NCBI GenBank assembly: GCA_951230915.1 | Contig: OX579637.1 | Location: 1,240,001 to 1,304,000 of the forward strand | DNA: 64,000 nt | Source: Antitrichia curtipendula | Lineage: Eukaryota; Streptophyta; Bryopsida; Hypnales; Leucodontaceae | Direction of reading: 5' to 3' | In this document: positions 23,034 to 35,335 of the stretch, piece by piece | Position numbering within the stretch: position 1 is the first letter of the stretch | Layout of the letters: the number at the start of each line of letters is the position of its first letter | The notes under the pieces: model-generated | The model's database searches: none | What the model was told of the DNA's origin: nothing | What the model saw: the letters and a program-made list of their open reading frames with translations, nothing else | Program-made: the position numbers and the translations under genes

Positions 23034-24010
23034 CTAGTGCGGGTGGGTGTCTTTTTAGTTAGGATTTTGACTTATTAGTTATTTCCGGAAATGGGTAACC
23101 CAGACTGTGGGCCCCTAGTTCCGGACTTTTAGGCTGTCAAACGGCTTTCCGGTTTTCTCGGAACGGTTATTAGGACCGTTAGCCGGATTTATAGTTGGCC
23201 GTTGGCCGGGTTTTGTGTGGGCCTTTTGGCCGCTTTTTGTTTGCTTTTAAGGGCAGGCCGGCTTGTTGGCCTGTCATTCCCTTTCTTGTCATTTAATCGA
23301 AGCTTACCGGAGATCAATTTGATCATCTCTTTGCGTATCGCGTTGATGATTGAGTCGTACACTGGTTTGTGAGTGAGAGTGTGTGAGAGGGAGTCCGGAT
23401 TTTTGGATTGACGGATACATATGCTGTGACGGAAGAGCTTTAGATGTGTGAATGAGGAGCTGTGCATGGTGCCTTTAAATTGCTGGAATGGTGATCCGGT
23501 GGAAGCCTGTTACGGGTGAGGGTGCGAGTCCGGAAGTCCAGGGAGGATTCCGTGCGGAGATAAGCAACCGCCTGAGGAATTATCCCAGCCATCGGAAGGT
23601 CTGCCAACCTCTGGAGCACTCGAGAGATACGAAGTCAGCACTACAATCCGGAAAGTCTGGATCTGTCGTTGTAGTAAGGTGGATCTAACCGGGCCCTGTG
23701 TGACCTACTTTCCGGATACGTCATCTGGAAGATTGTGAGGGTACGGATTCTCCCTTTGCTATTACCGTATAATTCTTGGGTGTTTATTTTGTTTGTTACG
23801 GATAGAGAGTGTGAACCAAGAGTGGCGAGTCCCTGCCCCTCGGAAAGATCAATAGTGGACCCCCTGAGGGTGAAACAGGGGTATCTAAAACCACTTACTT
23901 GAGAGAGTTGGAACCGGAATCCGGAATAGGGCGGATCCGGATTGGAATCCGGAAAATACTAGTTTCCGAAAGATAGCAATAGAGTGTACGGATTGCTTGG
24001 GGTGTTTTTG
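23034..24010 (+). other. 3' non-coding part of gag-like copy 1
   Basis: Saturated with CCGGA/TCCGG (for example AACCGGAATCCGGAATAGGG near 23912) although it encodes no protein, so the word is selected or amplified at DNA level rather than by codon use. No polymerase domain is seen in any frame. Confidence 0.5.
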
Positions 24011-25929
24011 GAAGTGATCCGGATACCCAAAACTTGCAGCAACATACTAGAATTCCCTGGGACGATAACTCGTGTCATCTTACCACATTTTTGTGTTAAA
24101 GATACTTACGCGCTAACTACGCGCGCGACAATTAATACTAAGATATCTAACTACTTGCCTCATGAATCCTCAACCTATATGAAACACAATTCTCCCACAA
24201 CTTATCCTCAGTCCAAAGAGTCCTAACTACTTCCAACCAAACCTGAATGTAACAAATTCATGCACAGTCTAGCCTAGACCTATATGTAAGTACACATACA
24301 ACTTCAAGATACAGACATTTACAATTACATGATACATTATCCCCAAAGAGAGGTCAGATTTTCAAATCAAATCTCCAAAATTGTACTAATATAGGTGGAA
24401 GATATTTACATGAAGATCAATATTCATACAATGTACATTGCATTCTACAATCAAACACAACACAAAAAAATCTATTTTCTCCTATGTTTCTCTTGCTCAA
24501 TCACTAGATTCATCCCCAACAGTACGAAACGAGACCCAAGATTATTAGAAGACAATCTTAAGGCTTCCAAAATTACATTTGCGTAATGGCACTTTGTAGA
24601 CATTGGGAGCATGCTAATGTAATTTGAACCCTTGAACTCCTGCAAGTGACCAAGTGAACATTCCTAGTGGAGTTGTCTCAACTAAGGATTGAAGGTGTCC
24701 AATAGAAATTTGTCGCCACATGTGTCTTGACTCCAACTTTGGAAGAATATCCCATTCCCGTTCTCATTGAAGATGCCCTTTTTGCGGACAATTGTTAATG
24801 AGAATAGTACTGTTCTTGGTAAAGGACATAGGATCTTCCGCATCTACAAGTAATTGTTCATCAAGCACTTTGAGATATAGATCTTTCCAACCAGAAGTGA
24901 CCTGTTTTTAGGAGATCTCTACCATCCTTCACTTATCCTGCCCTAGGATGTCAAATGGTACCCTATAGTTTTGGAAGAGAAAGCTAGCGACGGGTTCCAC
25001 ATTCTTCTTGACCATAGAGCTCTACACTACGACGCGTCTTGAGAACATAGAAACCTCGCCTAAAAATTCCTTCAAATTGGGACGAACAAATACAGCCTTC
25101 GTCCCAATGATAGTCGGAATTCAATTGGAGAAATTATTGTCATAAACTGTGTAATGCATTTTCTTTAAATATGGTCCCTGAGCCTTGCTATCATATAGTA
25201 CTTTATTCAAACCGAACACGACATTCAATCATTTCTGCCACGATTGAGAAACTACTGAAAATACACTCCGCGAGACACTCTCTCCGTGCCCCCTTGCTAC
25301 CACCTAATCAAACGTAGCACAACAACAAAAAGATGTAATATTTGTTAAGAAGTGGGATCCAGTAATCCATAAAACGGCAATTGGCACTAAACTTCACTAA
25401 GCAACTACAAAATCCCTTCGCTAAGAGATTGCTTGAGTAGCCACGGCTGCAACACGCTTCTAATATTTTTGCGCTAAGTATGAATATGGTCAAAATCAAT
25501 TCACTAGACACAAAAACTTTTTGCAAACTATTTGCTGTATATTTATTTCAAAATAGTTCATGGTACATCTTGTAGAAATAGACCGGGGATCTTTACCCGA
25601 TTTGTACAAGTACATACTACAATCGGTTTGAGTATCTACACTACTCTACAACACGCAGTCAAAGAGGATGTGAGCGTTCATTTACCCACCCTTGGTAATT
25701 CACAAGCAGAACCAGGTTCTTGTAATTCAATTTTCTTAATACTAATGGGTGCCTAATGTTTTTCCTTTTTGTCTTCCAAGCATTTACTAAAAACTACCTT
25801 AATTCTAAACAACACAAAGTTTTTCAATCGTTGTGGTTTTCTAACAAAAGCGTCTATAGTCTAAATTTAACATATTTATGTTGTAGCTTAGTTCATGCTA
25901 TTTTTGAAACATAAGACTTATAAGACTTG

Positions 25930-27360
25930 GAGATTCTTACAAGAAGTTATGAGTGGATGAAGTTTGATCGCTAATTGATACTTTAAATTTCATCCACAAT
26001 TTCCTATCAGAGTACAATTCAAAATTAATTTCTAATTTCAATTTTGACCTCTAGTTTTCTAAATCTATCTAAATTTCCATTCTTGTTCTTTTTTAATGAA
26101 ATTGACTATTCTTCATCCACTACAAACCCAAAACTTCATCCACTAATATCTTTTTCACTTTAACTCCGATTCCTAACTGTAATATGTTTTTAGAAACCCT
26201 GAAACAAACTCTGCAAGATACTCAATTTGAAAGTTGGAAAAAATCCAATCTTGACACTCTGACTTGCACTTGAAGTTCGGTTAAGTGTGAAAATGACTAG
26301 TTGTAGAATTTGAATATAAATTAGAAGAATTAGTAGCTCACCTCAAGATTGGCCTTATTTATGAGGTGGTTGAATATTCCTTCAAACTCCTCGACATTTG
26401 CCATAGTTGAGGTTCTCTAGGAATTTTGCTCATCACTTAAAAGGGTGGTTTTAATACAAAGTTGAAAGAAGTTGGGACTTTTTCTTTCCTTTTTTTTTCT
26501 ACACTATTTTAACTCATTATTGTATTCAAAGGTTGACCTTGGAAATTTTATATAATAATTGATTCAAGCCTTCAAACAACAATTGACTTTTGATATCCTA
26601 TGAGTTGATTATCCTATCTAAATTCTAATGGCTCTAAATGTGTTTCAAAGATTTCTCCTAATCCTATCAACTTCTAATTCTTTCTACACTACTTTATATA
26701 ACAACTCCAAACTTTACTTCCTACTTCATTCTATCATTCAAACTTTGAGATTTTGAACTCTACTTCTTTCTGTTGCCATTGAAAGAAAAAATGGTGAGTT
26801 TAGAAGTTGCTAATTTCTACACTCTTTTATGTTAATTGTTTCTATCCTTTAGTTTTTTCTTCTAATTGCTAAATTTCTTCTTCTTAATTTTACTTCTATG
26901 TATTTTAGCTCTCAGTTTGAATTTTGAAAGATTACTATATTTAAATTGTTTGTATTTTTTCCTTGTAGAAGCTAAAATCAACTTTCCAAATTGATAAGGC
27001 ACCTGCAAATTGGACCTTCTTAGTAGAAGTTATGCATGGATGAAGTTTAACCGCTAATCGATGCTTAAAAACTTCATCCGCTCATTATTATTATCTCACA
27101 TCCATTTTTTAGTACAAATATAAACTCTAGTTCATTACTACCTCCTAATCCTATTCTTTCACTCTATTTAAATGAGTTGAACACTTTTTGATTCAATTTG
27201 AGTGCTAAATTTCATTCGCTCATAACTCATTCATTTCAACTTGGATTCTTTTGTATCTTATATTTTTGGAAACCTCTCACCCCTATTTTATAGTTCTGGA
27301 CTCAATTATATATTGTCACCTCTTGTCTTCACTTTTGGCCTCGACTTTAAATAAACACTA
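25930..27360 (+). repeat. degenerate direct repeat pair about 1.08 kb apart
   Basis: AGAAGTTATGAGTGGATGAA (25944) and AGAAGTTATGCATGGATGAA (27029) begin two related stretches. They stay alignable through CGCTAAT.GAT.CTT and TTCATCC, and more loosely for about 330 bases (TTAGAAACC against TTGGAAACC). They could be eroded LTRs of a small dead element or simple duplications. Confidence 0.35.
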
Positions 27361-27444
27361 ACACAAAAAAATAGTCAAATTGGCCAAACTTCCACTAACA
27401 AAGCCAAACGGCTTAATAATGTAAAAATGGTACAAGAGGGGATT

Positions 27445-27620
27445 CAAAGCCTTTGTCGTGGTTATAGACAACTTCTAAATTCTACTAACTTCTATAACAT
27501 CTAAGTTCAAAGCTTCGATGTAGTTATATATAACTTTTAGATTCTACCAGCTTCTATAACATCTAGGTTAAAAGCTTTGTCGTGTTCTAGGCAACAAAAG
27601 AAGTACTAATCACAATTGAA
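27445..27620 (+). repeat. 63-bp tandem repeat, about three copies
   Basis: CAAAGCCTTTGTCGTGG (27445), CAAAGCTTCGATGTAG (27508) and AAAAGCTTTGTCGTG (27570) each start a unit containing ACTTCTAAATTCTAC and CTTCTATAACATCTA. A further diverged start lies near 27682. Confidence 0.6.
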
Positions 27621-27885
27621 AAGGGCCAAATTAGTGAAAGTTAGTAAAATATACTTAATTCTATTAACTCTCAAATATCCAAAGCCAAAGCTTCACCGTA
27701 TTTCACAAAACCACAAATAAACAAAATAATCCCAACAAAATTAATTTGTCAAAGTATACATAACACAGTAGAGCAAGGAAGTTAATACAAACACTTGTTT
27801 GTTCAATAACATCTACAAACAAGTTAGTACAATAACGTCCAAACTCTAGGGAATTTTTCAACACTATAAGAAACTCGTGTTTTTT

Positions 27886-29508
27886 TTTATCCTGGAATTC
27901 TGCATGCTGATGTCTGAATTGATGTCTGGTTATGTCTGATCAGACATCCATTTTTTTGCGTTGCGGTTGACATGCAAAAAACATCAAAAATCTAGACGGA
28001 CATGCCATGTCAACTTCGTGATGTCCAAAAAAACATTAGTCAACGGGGTTCTGAAAATCCGCCATCTGTCATGCCACATGAGCGCGAGAAGCCATGTTAG
28101 ATTTTTTTTCATCCATTTTCCGTCACCGACGTGGCATGTCGACATGGCATGTTTTTGGGATGTGACGTGGCACTGTTTTCGGGCCTGAAAATGGCTACTT
28201 TGTTTAGGGTTTCAAGTCCGTCATGACATCCACTCCGACGTTAAATCGTCCTGAACAATGTCAGCATGGACAGAGCTGTAGACATTCCATGCTTCCGAAG
28301 ACGTGCTCGTATTACTCTGGATGTTTTTAATGCCACGTTCAGTGGAAAGACAGATGTCCAATTTCTTTCATCCGTTTCCAACGCGGCATGCCATGACATT
28401 CATGGCGTCACTACAGACGTTGTTCGTGACAGGGGGGGTGCTTCTGAAAACACGAACGTGCAACGGTTTTAACATCCACGATGGATGGCCACATCACAGT
28501 TTGCTTTGCATGCTGTCGAGGAGTCACGAGTGTGTCAGACAGCACAGGTTGCACTGTTCTGTCGACGTCTAGAGCAGCATACAGATGCAAGCACTAACGT
28601 CTACGACAATGGTGTGAACATCCGAGTTAATATGCTCATGGACGGCACATGCAATGTTTGAGGACGTCATACTTGACGAGATCGTGAATTACATGATGTT
28701 GGCGCGGAGGCGTACTTGGTCTGGCATGTGACAATGTGATGTCACGAATGACATCTTCCACTACGGAGATGTTCGGATGTGAATTGAAACTTGTTGAACG
28801 CGACGTCATTCACAACGCAAAATTGCATATTTTTCAACATAGTGAACACCGGCTAAGACGCACGCACTGTACGTGTGCATTTAGAACGTCCATCACAACA
28901 CTGGCTTAGACATACCACAAGACATGACAAAGACAAGGCATAATGTGACGCTGCATGGACACAATTGAGGGGATTGCCATTGCATCTGCTCCATTATTAA
29001 GATCTGTGTCATGAGGAAATCCATGAATATGTGCTCAGAGATGCGCACTCAAACATAGGCCAATGACGATCACATTAATTCCAAATTGCCATTGACACTG
29101 ACATACGGCAAAGTATAAATGCTACCTTTCCTACAACAACAGCCCAATGTTTGCAACAAATGAAGCTGAAGCCACCATAACAATTATGATTACTCACTTC
29201 TAATCATATATACTTGACCCTCAGCCCCGAAACTCTGCTAGAGAGGACAACCACTTCCACGTCGGCTATGATGGTGCGCTCACTAAGGTCGACGAGTACG
29301 TGTCCGCAATGGTGCTATATAAGACTGAAGCCGTCCTGAAAGACACTGTAGAAGGCATCTGCATGTCCACAACGGTGTCAAAGGATTGAAAGTTGTCGTG
29401 CAGAAACACAATGTACGTCACCAACGGGATTGCAGACATAACTCTCAACACTTGTAAGTTACATCAGCATCTCTAGAACGCAAAGATGGTACAAACTAAC
29501 CTGTGCCT
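27886..29508. other. left subterminal region of the CACTA element
   Basis: Non-coding. It is dense in GACATG/GACGT words: CGGACATGCCATGTCAAC at 27999, GACGTGGCATGTCGACATGG at 28129 and TGACGTGGCACTG at 28163. The same words (GACGTGGC, GCCATGTCAAC) recur near the right end at 43255-43470, which supports a role as transposase-binding sites. Short open frames at 27961-28572 are not accepted. Confidence 0.6.
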
Positions 29509-32228
29509 TCACTTTTTCCGTGGTGAAGCACCCTTTTTGGGTGGATCAGCTGCTTTAGGAGGGCTAGGCTTTGAAGACTTTGGTGCCGCTCCTTTGCTGG
29601 TCTTGGTGGGAGCAACAAACCTTGTAGCCTTCGCTGGCACCGTGTTCCTTGTCACCCGATTAGATCGAGAAGAAGACACTGATGTCGGCAATGCTTGAAC
29701 CTATAAAACCGTCATAACGCCACTCCACTTACGAAGATATACCATGTCATGAGGAAACCAAAACTGAAATACAGGAGTGCACTTCCAGACGTCTACGTGA
29801 ACATCAACTGCAACGGAACGTGTTCAACGCCAAAGCTTCTGCAAATGCCAAAAATGCCATGTATACCTCAGTTGCCGTTGTTTCAGCGTCCGTGCTTCCT
29901 GCGGCGGACTTCACCCCTATGCTGTAGGGATCAGACAGTACCTGCGACGCCATGCTACCATGAGGTACGGATTCATTTGCTACTGCCATAGGCGCACCAT
30001 TGGACTTGTCTGTTGCTGCAGGTTGCTCAACGTCCTCCGCGACCTCAGCATGATCTTCCTTGTTGACGTCGTCCACAATGTTGTCCACTAGGTAGTCCAC
30101 ATCTGCTTCTATGTCTGCAACGCTGTCTTCAAGAACATCACCTACATCACGAGCTGTGGCTGCGGCGTCCTTGGAGATGTCTGGAAGTACATCTTCCGCA
30201 CCTGCAATGGCCTCCACCACTACCGGGCAGAGCGGACCACCGGCGGGTGCTGGCAGAATCAACTGCTCGTGCGGAACCTTGTCGCCTAAGGAGAGGATCA
30301 GTTGCCGGATTGTCTGCTCCAGCTGGGCAAGCCTACCGCCAACCTCAGAAGTCGAAGCCTAAAGGTCCTTAATGTCCTTTGAGTAGTCAGTGGGCGACTT
30401 ACAGAGCTGTGCCTGACGTCGAGCATACTCCTTCTCAGTGGCCTCCTTCACCTCCCATTTGTAAGGTATGCGGTGCAGTAACAAAGTCTGTCACATACGA
30501 CAGAAAGTGAAAATCAGTACTGAATAAAACTTCATAGAACTCAGAAGAATGGAAACAACAGGAGTTACGTGTAATAAACAAGGAGAGCATAAGATATGCT
30601 ACAAAACCGTAAATGTATGCTGATGTCCTCCGAGACGTTCAACGTCCTCTCCGACGTCTAAGAAATCATCTGGCGCCTATGAAGACAACTGCTTTTTCAA
30701 CGATTGTGTTGTAGCTGACATACCGAAATGCAGACCCCACTGACTGCTGCAAAGTAAAGCAGTGCGTCCAAAAATGAAAAGAATGAACACAAAGGGGAGC
30801 ATGTAGTCCTCACGAGTTCACCAATCATGGTCTTCTCGATGGCCCTCATTTGAGCTTCCTTTGTGGACTTGCCTTTGGAGATGGAGCGCATCTTTGCGGA
30901 CTTCTCCTGTGCTTCCCGGGTCTTCCTTTTTGCCTCCAAAGCGAGCCACACATCTGGATCCACCTCCGGTGGCCGCTCCACACTCGCGTCAATCATCTTC
31001 ATGAGGCTGTGTCGGACATTGATCAGAGTCTTCGTCACATACTGCGGAAACCATGCAGGGTTGATCTCTGTTGCAGGTCCGCGGACCTCCCAATCTGTGT
31101 CAACCACAACGCAATGCTAATGTGCTCACAACATTTACGAGGACCAGAACAAGCAAACTGAACTCAATAGGAAGAAGTAAATCCTCGACTGCATAATGAG
31201 GTCAAAATGTAAAGTACGACGTCGTGGGAAGTGTCTGGGTACAACACTATCAGAGGCAGCCAACGTCTGAGCAAACACGCAGGCTTCTTTCGCATGCACT
31301 ATTGAGTACCTTCAAATGGGCTTCTGTTGTAACAAAGGACATGACATACCAGCATAGACGCGATTATAGAAGCGTTGCTTGTCCGCCAGGGGCTGGTTGG
31401 ACCACCCGTATTGTGGATTCAGCATCTTTGCAAATTTCTTCACCTCCTCTGCTAGAAAGTCAGCTCTGGTCCCGTATGGCTTGCCACGCTTATCAACCAT
31501 GACAATTTGCTTCCAATGTTGCTCTTGCCTAGAGTGTATCTCTTGCCTGCATTGCGTCTCCTTCTTCACTTTCACTCTTGGATTCTTCGTGGTAGGGCTG
31601 GGGGTGGCGTCCAAGATGATGGTGTCATCTTCTTCTTCCTCTGAATCGCTGCTCCCTGACTCACTGTCAATGCTGCACAAGCACGCCCAAAGAGACCTCA
31701 GTTAGAAATCCGCTTCGACGCCAGAATCAGCGACCAACAGAACTCACGAGACGTGCTGCACGGCTCACCTGTTGTTGTCAAAGACGTTCTCAGTCTTCAC
31801 TGATGTTCTGTCAGATAGTATCGTTGACCTTTGGCGCTTGTCATAATCAAATGGAAAACGGAAGTATTACATTGAACAAAGTCGAGTGCGACATTACAAC
31901 AGACATTGCTTTGCACTTACCTGCGGACTGAGGACCCCGTATACAATTCGGTGGACGTGTCGTTGGATGCCGGCTCTGGCTCTTGCGGATCCTCCTCAAA
32001 CTCCTGTCGAGTAGAGCGCCTGCGACGCTTCCTTGGCTGGGAAGTTTCACCCACTGCTTTTTCCTTCTCCTTACCACGACTTTCCACGAGCCAGTCGTCA
32101 TTGCGGTACTTGGAGCGTGCCTCAGTGGCAGGGTGAAGTCGAGGCTCAGGCTTATCATTGTGTCCTGCCCGCCTGCGTTGTGGCTCCGCCGGCCGCTTCA
32201 GTGGCAACTTCTTCCTGGGGCCCGTCAT
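29509..32228 (-). pseudogene. TnpA-like (plant transposase En/Spm/Ptta type) gene of the CACTA element
   Basis: Six exons on the minus strand join with consistent phases: 32228-31921, 31672-31350, 31094-30814, 30676-30608, 30487-29867 and 29700-29509. Together they give 598 codons from ATG 32228 to a TGA stop. The start is basic and nuclear-like (KLPLKRPAEPQRRRAG, RKRRRRS), followed by an acidic serine patch (SESGSSDSEEEEDDT). The conserved core is KPYGTRADFLAEEVKKFAKM and, across the intron, RVYADWEVRGPATEINPAWF, then HSLMKMIDASVERPPEVDPDVW and KSTKEAQMRAIEKTM. This is the layout of the Transposase_24 / TnpA family that binds subterminal repeats. A C-terminal coiled coil and a Lys/Pro-rich tail follow. 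One in-frame TAG (30359, context KDL-stop-ASTSEVGG) breaks it. An upstream open frame (33301-33843) may be an extra 5' exon. The strand is opposite to tnp2, unlike classical En/Spm. Confidence 0.75.
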
Positions 32229-33300
32229 AGTTGGAGACGGAGATGGCCACACTAGAAATTGCTCGGACCACGTCACCTGCACAGTGAAAGGAAAACGTCG
32301 AAGTCAGTAGACGTAAAACCAAAAAAAAAGAGCAGCTGTGGATGTATGGTGTCATCAATGATGTCTGATAAAACATGAAGACGTCTGCGCGGACATCGGA
32401 TTTGACATCGGATGTTCGGGTGGACGTATGGTGCTAACATATACACCACAAACAAACTTCCCACGACGTCGACGGTGTTGCCTAAGACACGAGTTAAAAT
32501 CTACTACAAATTTCTGAGTTCCCGAGGTGAACGGTCTGGAGTCAGTGTCCGGAGTCGAATGAAGGTCTTGCGGTACTGCTTGTCCGCACCGCACATGCTT
32601 TGCACGGTATGTTTCACTTCCAAAGCTGAAAGTGACACCAGAAATATGCAAGTGCGAAATACCTGTGTTAGAAGCTGGCGTTGTGCGCCAGCGAGGACGT
32701 CCGCAGAAACACTGTCACATCTCAAGAGACATCCACACGGACGACAAATCACGCGCATTCTAAGGTCCCGTCCTAGGGCACAAGATAAGAACACGACGAC
32801 GATAGGGCAGGAGACGCAGTCATCAACATAACAAGAATGCGACAAGGTCGACCTTGGAACTCTTGCGCAGAGGTGCGGGAGTCTGTGTGGGACCTGTCTA
32901 GGGCTGCTGTGTCTGTGTGGGACCTATCTGGCAAAGTCGACGGAAGGGACAGGAGCCAACCTGCGACGCCGGGGTAGAGCCGACGTCAATGGTAGCTGCC
33001 GCGCGATGGAGGAGAAGACGGCAAAACAAAACAAAACCCTGCAAAACACCAAAGAACTTCCCGCCACACCTAATGCTCAAAACATGGTGCAGGGGAACTA
33101 AAAGCACGTCTGACCTCTCAACACTCACCAAAGAAGGCTGCGCTTCCAAATTCACAGTAGCGGAGAGTGCATCCCCAAGCACGGCGCAACGTCCAACACC
33201 CGAGGAGAGAATAAGCCTCACGAGGTGTTAAACTAGACACGGAGGGAGAGGATCGGCGGACGGCAACGGATGTCATTGGATGAAGACACCGTTTCCGTCG

Positions 33301-33843
33301 CTACCACCACGCCCACGACGTCGTCCTCATTACTGTGGTTGTAAGCCCCCTATGCGTAGGTGCTTCGCTCAAATTTGAATTCCTGAGGACTGCAGCAGCG
33401 GAAGCGTCCACAAAGCGCACCGATGGCCGAGAAAGGAAAGAGGCCGGCGAACCTGCAAGAATTTGGCACTGCACTGATGGCCGGGAAAGGAAAGAGGCCG
33501 GCGGACCTGCTCGGACCTCGGACGCATTGACGGATGCGAGACGGGGACTCACCTGCTTCGATATCTTGGGGTCATGCGTCGGCGGAGAAGCATCTGCGGT
33601 CGCCGGACAAGGGGCTGCGAACGACCCATCCTGTACATGGAGACGCCTGTTGCTGCGATTGGAAACGGTAACCACAGGGTTTTCAACTGATCCCATTGTT
33701 GAGGTGAGTGACGCAGCTGCAATCCCATCCACAAAGTTCTGGAAAAGAATGAGAGCGCCTTCGTTGCTTGCTTGATCGGGACCACGAAGTTCTACTAGTG
33801 CTTGTTCTCCTACTGCGTTCATTCCTGTTGAGGGAATTGGCAT
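33301..33843 (-). CDS. possible upstream exon of the TnpA-like gene or separate small frame
   Basis: A 180-codon frame from ATG 33843. It is Ala/Ser/Pro-rich, with two near-identical internal segments (GPPASFLSRPSVQC and GSPASFLSRPSVRF). I do not recognise it. It lies 1.07 kb upstream of the first certain TnpA exon on the same strand. It could be its first exon, an N-terminal extension or chance; the internal duplication is visible in the DNA as GGAAAGGAAAGAGGCCGGCG repeated at about 33432 and 33487. Confidence 0.3.
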   Translation of the reverse strand: MPIPSTGMNAVGEQALVELRGPDQASNEGALILFQNFVDGIAAASLTSTMGSVENPVVTVSNRSNRRLHVQDGSFAAPCPATADASPPTHDPKISKQVSPRLASVNASEVRAGPPASFLSRPSVQCQILAGSPASFLSRPSVRFVDASAAAVLRNSNLSEAPTHRGLTTTVMRTTSWAWW

Positions 33844-34365
33844 GTTGCGTCGCTAACGTCATGATTCGTGAAGCTGGTACCCGCGTACAAGAGATGCTCT
33901 GTGCCCAGGAAACGACGAAAACATTTAGGGTTCTGCGCATTTCTGCCGCAGCGTTAGCGAAACACGTGTAAAGGGTGCGTTTGTAGCAGGTACAAGCTTT
34001 GCTTAATCCACAGGCAAAATGTCAAAGCCGACATCTTTGATGACGTCATAAAAGACGTGCACCATAGATTATAATGTCCAAGGGGACATTACATTCCGAA
34101 CATATTCTGTGTGGGCCAGTGTCATAATAGACCAAGAGATGATTCATAGGGACAAGGGCTGCATAGTTTCCTGTTCATTCAGAAATCATACCTTAGTGTG
34201 CTCTTATTGCCGGCACAGATGTGGGGTGTACATACTACGTTTCCATTGCAGAGAGGGACTTCACACTTAGAGTCATGGTATTTCCAATAGCCAGATGGTT
34301 CCTGACGGGATGTAAATCATGAACATGTAAATTCTCACACACTATAGATGTTTTCCGTCCCTTCA

Positions 34366-35335
34366 GAATTACTCAGACAATTCCTTTAGAAAGAAAGGAA
34401 TTTGCACTTGGTGTTGTAAAGTTTTATACAATTTTGTTAGTTGTAGACCATTCATTTAAGAAGAGTGGAAACTTTGCTTTGTGTTTTTTTTTCGTCTACA
34501 ATGTTGTTTGTTGTAGACCATTCATTTAAGAAGAGTGGAAACTTTGCTTTGTGTTTTTTTTTCGTCTACAATGTTGTTTGTTGTAGACCATTCATTTAAG
34601 AAGAGTGGAAACTTTGCTTTGTGTTTTTTTTTCGTCTACAATGTTGTTTGTTGTAGACCATTCATTTAAAAAGAGTGGAAACTTTGCTTTGTGTTTTTTT
34701 ATCGGCTACAATGTTGTTTGTTGTAGACCATTCACTTAAGAAGAAAGGAAAGATTAGATTGTGTTTTTTTTTTTTTTCTACAATTGTGTTAGTTGTGGAC
34801 CATTCATTTAAAAAAAAAGGAAATAGTAGGTTGTGTTATTTTTTTGGGTCCTATTCAATTTGTTGAAGACCATTCATTTAAAAGAAAGAAAATTTCAATT
34901 TTTTTTTTTTGCGTCTACGGCTCTGTTAGTTGTAGATTATTCCTTTGACAAGAAAGGAATTTTCATTTGGTATATTTATTCAGTCTATTCTTTTGTTCAT
35001 TGTAGACAATTCACTTAGAAAGAAAGGAATATTTACTTTGTGAAATTCTTCCGTCTACAATGTTGCTACTTGTAGATACGTAATTCCTAAGGACATACCT
35101 TCGCACTTGCTATATTTTTTTGCGTCTTCTCTTTTGTTATATGTACACATGTACTTTCAGAAGACACGAATTATGACTTGGTGTATTTTTTTTGTCTATC
35201 CTTTTGTTTGCTATCAGCTTGTAATTTAGAAACAAAGCAAGTTTTACATCGAGTAGGTTCTTAGTTATTTGGTGTGCACAATTCATTTAGAAAAAGAGAA
35301 ATCTTTACAAATGATTTGTCTGCTATTCTTTCTAA
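34366..35335 (+). repeat. 70-bp tandem array between the two divergent CACTA genes
   Basis: The word TTGTAGACCATTCATTTAAG starts units at 34441, 34511, 34581 and 34651 (period exactly 70), with a close fifth at 34721. Each unit contains AAGAGTGGAAACTTTGCTTT, GTG plus a T run, and CGTCTACAATGTTG. Further units to about 35330, and one before 34441, are recognisable but increasingly diverged (TGTAGACAATTCACTTAGAA at 34999). About 13 units in all. It is non-coding; the position between the two transcription starts suggests a shared control region or a spacer. Confidence 0.9.

Larger units (their letters stand above)
20870..24010 (+). mobile_element. gag-like element, copy 1 (no pol)
   Basis: Bounds are approximate and set by the dense TCCGGA words, which begin near 20879 and stop near 24016. 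It contains a TATA box (TATATGAA at 20983), the coding frame 21126-23033 and a long 3' part. The 3' part shares words with the complement of 50.6-51.3 kb (CCGGG..CT.TGTGTGACCT and CGGATAG.GAGT). The 3' end carries ACTAGTTTCCG (23958-23968), whose complement appears at the 5' end of copy 3 (53796-53806), hinting at inverted termini. I see no reverse transcriptase, integrase or protease motif, so it is non-autonomous or an unusual class. Confidence 0.55.
24011..27860. other. AT-rich intergenic DNA left of the CACTA element
   Basis: No supportable gene. Contents: a degenerate direct repeat pair (25.93-26.28 and 27.01-27.36 kb) and a 63-bp short tandem repeat (27445-27620). The last three bases (CAA, 27858-27860) are the left target-site duplication of the CACTA transposon. 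Confidence 0.55.
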
